This document shows, in pieces, positions 7,169-11,797 of a DNA stretch of 11,797 nucleotides. Source of the DNA: Thermomonas sp. (GTDB lineage Bacteria; Pseudomonadota; Gammaproteobacteria; Xanthomonadales; Xanthomonadaceae); NCBI GenBank assembly GCA_024711415.1, contig JANJSW010000140.1, positions 1-11,797 on the forward strand, written 5' to 3'. The position numbers and the translations under genes are program-made. The notes below the pieces were generated by a model. It did not search any database. It saw only the letters and a list, made by a program, of their open reading frames with translations, and had not been told where the DNA came from. The stretch's first letter is position 1. Each line of letters opens with the position of its first letter.

Positions 7169-7786
7169 TCAGCGCGTGGCCGCAGCGACCTCGGTGCGGC
7201 GGCTGACGTGGCGCGGCACGCCCTGTTCGTCCAGCAGGTGCTCGATGCGGCTGAACACCTCCGCGCGCGAAAAGGGTTTCTTCATGAAATCGTCGGCGCC
7301 GATGCGCTGCACGTAGAACTGTTCGGTGGCCTGGGCATTGCCGCTGATCATGATGATCGGCACGTCGCGGGTCGCCTCGTCGCGGCGGAGTTTGCGCAGC
7401 GCGCTGAAGCCGTCGATGCCGGGCAGGACGATGTCCAGGAAGATCAGATCCGGGTGTTCGCGGTGGGCGATCTCCAGCGCGCTCTCGCCGTCATAGGCCA
7501 CCAGCACTTCGAAATGGTTCTGCAGCAGCATCCGCTTGAGCAGGGCGACGATGGTCGGCGAATCGTCGACCACCAGGATGCGGGTGCCAGGGCGGGCATT
7601 GCGGCGCTCACGCTCGCGCCGCTCGTGGATGCCGCCGTTGCCGCCCTCGCTCTCGCCATCGCCTGCACCGGCCTGCGGTCGTGGCGGCTGTTCCGCATCG
7701 TCCGCGTGTTGCGCCTGCCGGGCGGGCGGGGGGGGCGACTCGCCCACCGGCGGGCGGCTGCGCTTGAACAGGTCGAAAAATCCCAC
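7169..7786 (-). CDS. CheY/PilH-like single-domain response regulator with disordered N-terminal extension
   Basis: The 205-residue protein carries one receiver domain at about 68-189: acidic pair D74/D75 in VVDDSPT, phosphoacceptor D118 in IFLDIVLPG, Ser148 in MISGN and Lys170 in KKPF. There is no DNA-binding or enzymatic output domain, so signalling is probably by protein contact, as with CheY or the twitching-motility regulators PilG/PilH. Residues 1-66 are unusual: MGFFDLFKRS, a possible short amphipathic helix, followed by a Pro/Gly/Glu/Arg-rich, probably disordered segment. The start is a GTG at 7786 with only a weak purine stretch before it; a shorter form starting nearer the receiver domain cannot be excluded. 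A C8 tract lies in the extension. No histidine kinase is nearby, so the partner is unknown. Confidence 0.88.
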   Translation of the reverse strand: MGFFDLFKRSRPPVGESPPPPARQAQHADDAEQPPRPQAGAGDGESEGGNGGIHERRERERRNARPGTRILVVDDSPTIVALLKRMLLQNHFEVLVAYDGESALEIAHREHPDLIFLDIVLPGIDGFSALRKLRRDEATRDVPIIMISGNAQATEQFYVQRIGADDFMKKPFSRAEVFSRIEHLLDEQGVPRHVSRRTEVAAATR

Positions 7787-7817
7787 GCTTCAGCTTCCCC
7801 AGGTTGTCCCCCGGGGC

Positions 7818-7844
7818 ATCTTACCGTGAACCCCGCCGGCTCAA
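7818..7844 (-). promoter_or_regulatory. Candidate promoter of the response regulator gene
   Basis: On the minus strand TTGAGC (7844-7839) and TAAGAT (7823-7818) form a sigma-70-like pair with a short 15-base spacer. The -35 overlaps the stop of the upstream membrane-protein gene. The -10 ends 31 bases before the GTG start. It is weak on spacing but well placed for separate expression of the regulator. Confidence 0.35.
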
Positions 7845-7851
7845 CGGCGGG
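7832..7851 (-). terminator. Hairpin at the stop of the membrane-protein gene, weak terminator candidate
   Basis: CCCGCCG and CGGCGGG form a seven-base stem around a six-base loop that contains the TGA stop (7843-7841). The downstream side on the minus strand reads GTTCACGG without a real T run, so termination may be poor. It overlaps the candidate promoter for the next gene. Confidence 0.35.
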
Positions 7852-8731
7852 CGTGGGCGTCCTCGGCCAGCGCGCACAGGGCGAACAGCCGCGCCACTTT
7901 TCCCCAGGCCAGCGCGCCGGCAATGGCGCAACCCAGCAGCGTCGCCAGCACGAAACCGCCCATGCCGCTGGCGTCCACCCGCTGGCGCAGCGCCACCGCG
8001 GCCAGCGCCAGCAGCAGGCTGCACAGCGTCGGCAGCAGATAGGCGGAAAGCACCGCGAGTGGACGCCGGCACAGCAGTTTCATCCCGCGCCACCACGCCT
8101 TGAACGCCGAGCGCAGCCGCGCATCGGCGGCCAGCCAGCCGCGCCCGGCCTCGAGGCCGGCGTGCGCCAGCAGCAACAGCAGACCGCCGACCGCCAGCGC
8201 GATGTTGCGGCCCTGCTCGACATCGGCGGCGACGATGGCGCCCTCGCGCAGCTTTTCGTTCATCCCCACGCCGGCCACCAGGATCGCCGCGGCGGCGCCC
8301 AGCGGGAACACCGACCACAGCAGCAGGCGCAGCATCGGGCCGTATTCGCCGATGCCGCCGCGCAGCAGCTCGCCGAAGCGCAGCGGGGTGGCGCTGCGTG
8401 CGGCGACCACGGTGGCGCCGGCCAGCAGCGGCGACAGCAGCAGCATCAGGATCGCGCTGTTCCAGATGCCTTCGGACAGCACCGCTCGCGGTGCGCCTTC
8501 CGCAACCAGGCTTTCGATCAGCAGCATCGGCGCGGAACCGGCGGCGATGGCGGGCGCCTGCAACGAGTGGTCGAACAGGCCGCCCAGCCAGCTCCAGACC
8601 GGCAGCGTGGCGAGCAGGGCGGCGCACAGGGCGGCAACCACCCAGAGCAGCAGGAGGCGCCACTGCAGGGCGCCGGCAAGGGCGCGGGGCAGGGCGGAGC
8701 GGGCACGCAGCGGACGATTGGTGATGTTCAT
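7841..8731 (-). CDS. Six-helix integral membrane protein, unknown family, paired with M1 peptidase
   Basis: I do not recognise the family with confidence. The 296-residue protein has six likely membrane helices at about 24-47, 91-111, 133-156, 175-194, 226-249 and 258-281, with a basic N-terminus (NRPLRARS, RALAG) and basic loops that suggest a cytoplasmic N-terminus. The loop between helices 1 and 2 (about 48-90) is the longest and would be periplasmic. No catalytic motif, transporter signature or ATP-binding site is seen. The start at 8731 lies eight bases after the peptidase stop, and the GAGG ribosome site overlaps that TGA, so translation is coupled and the two products probably work together. 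This frame stays open upstream as far as 11035, but there it only shadows the peptidase gene. Confidence 0.85.
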   Translation of the reverse strand: MNITNRPLRARSALPRALAGALQWRLLLLWVVAALCAALLATLPVWSWLGGLFDHSLQAPAIAAGSAPMLLIESLVAEGAPRAVLSEGIWNSAILMLLLSPLLAGATVVAARSATPLRFGELLRGGIGEYGPMLRLLLWSVFPLGAAAAILVAGVGMNEKLREGAIVAADVEQGRNIALAVGGLLLLLAHAGLEAGRGWLAADARLRSAFKAWWRGMKLLCRRPLAVLSAYLLPTLCSLLLALAAVALRQRVDASGMGGFVLATLLGCAIAGALAWGKVARLFALCALAEDAHARR

Positions 8732-8739
8732 GGCGCGCC

Positions 8740-10935
8740 TCAGATGGTGGCCAGCAGGGCGAAGAAGGACTGCAGCAGGGCGGTGAAATCGCCGAACCAG
8801 CGGCGTGCCGCGGCCGGCTGCGCCTCCAGCGTGCGGCTGTCGTTGAGCCGGTTGGCATCCATCGGCAGCAGCCCCTGCGGGTCCAGCTGGGCCGAGGTCG
8901 CCTTGGCGCGGGTGGTCACCACGAAGCGCTGCCAGCTGTCCTGCGCGGTGACTGCGAAGTCGCGGTGGCTGCCGTCCGCGAAATGGATGCGCAGGGTCTG
9001 CGGCGGCTTGACCGCGTCGCGGCGCACCACCACCACGGTGCGATACGGGAAGGCGCCTTCGCCGTCCTTCGCCTTCGGATGCTTGTCCTTCCAAGCCTTG
9101 CGGCGCTTGTCGATGGCCTTGTCGATGGCCTTGCCATCGACCAGCACCGGCTTGCCCTTGTAGTCGTGGTAGCCGGGCAGCGGCAGTACCTCGCGGCTGG
9201 ACAGGCTTTCGATACGGTCGTCGGTGCGGCCGGTGCCATAGAAGTAGGCGTCGAACGCGCCGTTGACGATGGCCGGCTTGCCGGTGCCTTCGGCCAGCGC
9301 CTCGCGCAGGTCGGCCAGCGAGGGGTGGCGGAACTTCCAGCGCTCGTAATAGAGCTTCATCGCCCGTTCCATCGCCGGCGTGCCCACCATCGCCTCGATC
9401 TGGCGCATGGCGGTGGCGGTGCGCGAATACACGGTGCCGTAGCTGCCGCTGGACAGGCGCGCCCACGAGTTGCGGCCCAGCGGGTCGGCCGGGTCGGACA
9501 GGCTGGCGCCCAGCCGTTCCATGTCGAACGGCTTGATCCGGGTACCGATGCCGAGCCAGCGCGTCCACGGGCGTTCCAGCGCCAGGTCCTGCCCGCGCGC
9601 GGTCATCATCCGCTGGTCCCAGTACTCGTTCATGCCCTCGTCGAGCATCGGTTCCTCGAACTCGTTGGAGGCGAGGATCCCGTAGAAATAGCCGTGGCCG
9701 AATTCGTGCACGGTGACGAAGTCCAGCGCGAAGCGGCCGATGCTGCCCGGCTCCACCATCTTGGTGCTGTCGGCGGTGAAGAAGGTGGGGTATTCCATGC
9801 CGCCCGCTTCGTCGGCGCCGTAGGGCGGCACCACCGCGGTCACGGTCTTGTAGGGGTACGCGCCGAGCGTCTTCGAGAAGTAGTCGAGCGAGTCGATGGT
9901 GGCCTGCAGGACGGGCTCGGCGTTGGAGGCGTAGTCCGGGGTGTACAGCACCTTGACCTCGACCGGGCCGCGCGGGCCCTGCCAGGTCTTCACCATCGGC
10001 TTGGCGTAGCGCTTGTCCGCGGTCCAGGCGAAGTCGTGGACGTCGTGCTGGACGTAGCGGTGGGTGGTCTTGCCGGCCTTGCTGACCGGCGTGCCGACCT
10101 GCTGGCCGGTGGCGCCGACGGTATAGTCCTTCGGCACCGTCAGGCGCACGTCGTAGCTGCCGAAATCGGCGAAGAACTCGCTGTGCAGGTGGAACTCGTG
10201 CGCGTTCCAGCGCGGCGCGGTGGCGCCGCGCTCGCCCGGCAGTTCCAGCACGCCGATCTTCGGGAACCACTGCGCCACCAGGTGGAAGCTGCCGTAGTAG
10301 CCGGTGCGGGCCACCACCCGTGGCAGCTGGTCGAAGAAGTCGATGTCCAGCGTTGTGGTCGCGCCCGGCGCCACCGGTTGCGGCAGGTCGATGCGGACCA
10401 CGCTGCGGTCGGTCTTCGGTCCGCCGTCCGGCTGCACGAAGGTCCACTTCGCCGGCGCGCCGTTCTGCACCACCTTGTCGAGACGGATGTAGCCGAACTC
10501 GCCGTCCTTGGTGGCGACGTTGCTGCGGAAGCCGGTGCTGCTGGCCCGCTGCTCGGTCATGAAGGTGCTGCCGGGGCCGTCGAAGCCGTTGAGGTACAGG
10601 TGCACGTAGACGCTGCACACCGGCTGCGCGCTGCGGTTGCGCCAGCTCAGCTGCTGCTTGCCGCGCAGGGTGTGCTTGACCGGATCCAGCTCGGCGTCGA
10701 TGGAATACGAGACCACGCGGTCCGACAGGGTGGCGGCGTCGACCTTGCGCGGGCCACCCCAGGCGTTGGCGGCGCTGGGGGTGCGCACCGCGCCGGCGTC
10801 GGCGGCGGCCAACGGGATGGCGGGGCAGGTGGGGGCTGGAGCGACGGGCGCGGCGGCGGGGGTTTTGGCCAGCAGGGGAACCGATGACAGCGCGAGCAAG
10901 GTGGACAGGGCGATCACGGCCCGGTGGCTGTGCAT
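8740..10935 (-). CDS. Exported M1-family zinc metallopeptidase (gluzincin)
   Basis: The 731-residue precursor has a signal peptide (1-23) and acts in the periplasm or outside the cell. The zinc site is complete: HEFGH at 410-414 and the third ligand Glu433 in LDEGMNEYW, exactly 18 residues between, as in M1/gluzincins. The exopeptidase motif, usually GxMEN, is GGMEYP (378-383). Tyr499 or Tyr503 (SYGTVYSRT) may be the transition-state Tyr. The N-terminal beta region (about 75-330) fits the M1 saddle domain. M1 enzymes remove residues from peptide N-termini; since the Asn of GAMEN is Tyr here, specificity may differ. A lysine-rich insert (about 600-625) with a DNA duplication lies in the C-terminal part. 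GGAGA precedes the ATG by four bases. The coupled downstream gene encodes a six-helix membrane protein. The opposite gene starts 98 bases upstream. Confidence 0.93.
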   Translation of the reverse strand: MHSHRAVIALSTLLALSSVPLLAKTPAAAPVAPAPTCPAIPLAAADAGAVRTPSAANAWGGPRKVDAATLSDRVVSYSIDAELDPVKHTLRGKQQLSWRNRSAQPVCSVYVHLYLNGFDGPGSTFMTEQRASSTGFRSNVATKDGEFGYIRLDKVVQNGAPAKWTFVQPDGGPKTDRSVVRIDLPQPVAPGATTTLDIDFFDQLPRVVARTGYYGSFHLVAQWFPKIGVLELPGERGATAPRWNAHEFHLHSEFFADFGSYDVRLTVPKDYTVGATGQQVGTPVSKAGKTTHRYVQHDVHDFAWTADKRYAKPMVKTWQGPRGPVEVKVLYTPDYASNAEPVLQATIDSLDYFSKTLGAYPYKTVTAVVPPYGADEAGGMEYPTFFTADSTKMVEPGSIGRFALDFVTVHEFGHGYFYGILASNEFEEPMLDEGMNEYWDQRMMTARGQDLALERPWTRWLGIGTRIKPFDMERLGASLSDPADPLGRNSWARLSSGSYGTVYSRTATAMRQIEAMVGTPAMERAMKLYYERWKFRHPSLADLREALAEGTGKPAIVNGAFDAYFYGTGRTDDRIESLSSREVLPLPGYHDYKGKPVLVDGKAIDKAIDKRRKAWKDKHPKAKDGEGAFPYRTVVVVRRDAVKPPQTLRIHFADGSHRDFAVTAQDSWQRFVVTTRAKATSAQLDPQGLLPMDANRLNDSRTLEAQPAAARRWFGDFTALLQSFFALLATI
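9106..9129 (-). repeat. Perfect 12-base tandem duplication in the peptidase gene
   Basis: cttgtcgatggc is repeated head to tail at 9106-9117 and 9118-9129, with a third imperfect copy beginning cttgcc after it. In the protein it gives AIDKAIDK at about 603-610, inside a Lys-rich stretch. The unit is a multiple of three, so frame is kept and copy number could vary between strains. Confidence 0.85.
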
Positions 10936-10961
10936 GGGGTCTCCGGTGGAATGCGGGCAAG

Positions 10962-11000
10962 GTTGCCAACACGATGTGCGAAGCGCCGGGACGTGGCAAC
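10962..11000. promoter_or_regulatory. Inverted repeat in the divergent peptidase/GFA control region
   Basis: GTTGCCA (10962-10968) and TGGCAAC (10994-11000) are perfect inverted copies 25 bases apart, in the 98-base gap between the two divergent starts. Each contains TTGCCA, a passable -35 hexamer reading inward, but only a poor -10 (CATCGT, 10976-10971, minus strand) is found at the right spacing. It may be an operator pair or paired -35 boxes; evidence is positional only. Confidence 0.3.
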
Positions 11001-11033
11001 ATGCCGGTAGTCACGGCCGACGGGGAGGCAGGC

Positions 11034-11387
11034 ATGACGATCCATCAGGGCAGCTGCCATTGCGGCGCGATCGCCTTCACCATCGAAGGTCCGATCGAGG
11101 CGGCCATCGACTGCAACTGCTCGCTGTGCCGACGCCGCGGCGGCCTGCTGGCGTTCTTCCCGCGCGAGGCGCTGGTGCTGCGCACGCCGGAAGCCGACAT
11201 GGCGACCTATACCTTCAATACCCATGCGATCCGCCATCACTTCTGCACGACCTGCGGGGTGGCGCCGTACAGCGAGGGCATCGATCCGAGGAGCGGCGAA
11301 CCGATGGCGGCGGTCAACCTGCGCTGCCTGCCCGACCTCGACCTGGCGACCCTGAAGGTCGTCGCCTACGACGGCGCAAGCCGGTAA
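11034..11387 (+). CDS. GFA/CENP-V-fold zinc protein
   Basis: This 117-residue protein has the full cysteine pattern of the GFA family: C8-x-C10, C27-x-C29-x2-C32 and C71-x2-C74. In the Paracoccus glutathione-dependent formaldehyde-activating enzyme the first and last pairs hold a structural zinc and the middle trio a catalytic zinc. The opening GSCHCGAIAF and the CNCSLCRR and FCTTCG motifs are typical. Most bacterial members have no proven reaction, so formaldehyde-glutathione chemistry should not be assumed, and no formaldehyde dehydrogenase gene is nearby. The ATG at 11034 was chosen because the family starts there and GGGGAGG lies five bases upstream; the frame's 50-codon upstream extension overlaps the divergent peptidase gene. 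Length is normal for the family. It is divergent from the peptidase and 40 bases before the TPR gene. Confidence 0.93.
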   Translation: MTIHQGSCHCGAIAFTIEGPIEAAIDCNCSLCRRRGGLLAFFPREALVLRTPEADMATYTFNTHAIRHHFCTTCGVAPYSEGIDPRSGEPMAAVNLRCLPDLDLATLKVVAYDGASR

Positions 11388-11427
11388 CGGCCGGGCGACG
11401 AGCCGCAGACATGGCATGGGGGCAGGC

Positions 11428-11797
11428 ATGGAAACATTGATCGCGCCGGCCCCGGACGCGGATATCGGGGCCGCGCTTGCGCACGCGCTGCGCCTGCTGG
11501 AGGCCGATCCGGCGCTGGCCGCGGAGCAGGCTCGCGAAGTGCTGGCGGCCGCGCCCGGGCACCCCGGCGCAGAGCTGGTGCTTGGCATGGCCGATGCCGC
11601 GCGGGGCGATTTCGACGCCGCGCAGCAGCGGCTCGACCGGCTGGCGCGCGCGCAGCCGCGCTCGGCGATGACCTGGCTGGAACTGGCGCGGGCACGGGCC
11701 GGTGCCGGTCGGCGGGTGGACGCGCTGGCCTGCGCCGAACGCGCGGTAGCGCTGCAGCCGGTCCTGCCGGGTGCGTGGCTGGCGCTGGCCGACCTGC
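11428..11797 (+). CDS. Tetratricopeptide-repeat protein, 3' end cut by window edge
   Basis: The frame is open from the ATG at 11428 to the window end and gives 123 residues. They form helical TPR-like repeats of about 34 residues: roughly 14-47 (ALAHALRLLEADPALAAEQA), 48-81 (LGMADAARGDFDAAQQRLDR) and 82-115 (WLELARARAGAGRRVDALAC, then AERAVALQP). The spacing of Ala, Gly, Leu and terminal Pro fits the TPR consensus. In xanthomonads such N-termini often belong to TPR-sulfotransferase fusions, so a sulfotransferase domain may follow outside the window; that is an inference. No signal peptide is visible. An in-frame ATG at 11416 would add four residues; 11428 was preferred because a purine-rich GGGGGCAGG precedes it. 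It lies 40 bases after the GFA gene on the same strand and is probably co-transcribed. Confidence 0.8.
   Translation, partial: METLIAPAPDADIGAALAHALRLLEADPALAAEQAREVLAAAPGHPGAELVLGMADAARGDFDAAQQRLDRLARAQPRSAMTWLELARARAGAGRRVDALACAERAVALQPVLPGAWLALADL

Noticed and set aside
7208..9163. A 651-residue open frame on the plus strand
   Set aside because: It runs antisense across three genes (response regulator, membrane protein, peptidase end) and its product is Gln/Arg/His-rich without motifs.
8965..10887. A 640-residue open frame on the plus strand
   Set aside because: It is antisense to the M1 peptidase gene, whose zinc motif and signal peptide are clear; no family motif is seen in the antisense product.
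8732..11035. Upstream extension of the membrane-protein frame to a 1064-residue protein
   Set aside because: The extension is the +1 shadow of the peptidase gene, Arg/Gly/Pro-rich; the true start at 8731 has a coupled ribosome site and hydrophobic helices begin there.

Overview
The window is about 11.8 kb of very GC-rich, densely packed DNA. Third codon positions are strongly G/C, and long open frames lie antisense to most genes. The gene content points to a gammaproteobacterium of the Xanthomonadaceae/Lysobacteraceae (Lysobacter, Luteimonas, Thermomonas or Xanthomonas-like). The clearest markers are a suf regulator followed directly by sufB, a small SET-domain methyltransferase, an EF-G-2-type GTPase and a TPR protein resembling xanthomonad TPR-sulfotransferases. 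The taxon is inferred from recalled family resemblance; no search was run.

Layout, left to right. (1) Positions 1-2339, minus strand: a secreted alpha/beta hydrolase, then an Rrf2/IscR-type Fe-S regulator with its own candidate promoter, then the 5' part of sufB. The rest of a SUF operon should lie beyond the left edge. (2) Positions 2521-3347, plus strand: an 83-residue membrane protein and a 154-residue SET-domain protein, ending at a hairpin that faces the next gene. (3) Positions 3409-6135, minus strand: a lipoprotein with an NTF2-like tail, preceded by an EF-G-2-like translation GTPase. (4) Positions 6409-7095, plus strand: an exported glycine-zipper protein with Tyr/Gly/Asp/Arg repeats, ending at a strong hairpin. 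(5) Positions 7169-10935, minus strand: an exported M1-family zinc metallopeptidase, translationally coupled to a six-helix membrane protein, followed by a CheY-like response regulator that probably has its own promoter. (6) Positions 11034-11797, plus strand: a GFA/CENP-V-fold zinc protein and the start of a TPR protein cut by the right edge.

Most of the window looks like ordinary chromosome. The only clear pathway is Fe-S assembly: the regulator has three cysteines placed like those of IscR, and its promoter carries an IscR-like half-site over the -10 box, which suggests cluster-dependent autoregulation of suf. The peptidase and membrane protein probably act as a unit in the envelope. No CRISPR array, insertion sequence, phage gene, tRNA or rRNA was seen, and no gene-free stretch exceeds 300 bases; the longest, 6136-6408, holds only the EF-G-2 ribosome binding site and no convincing promoter. 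I did not find a clearly new multi-gene system. The items most worth a second look are the SET-domain protein with its small membrane neighbour, the EF-G-2 that lacks the catalytic histidine, and the suf regulator leader.
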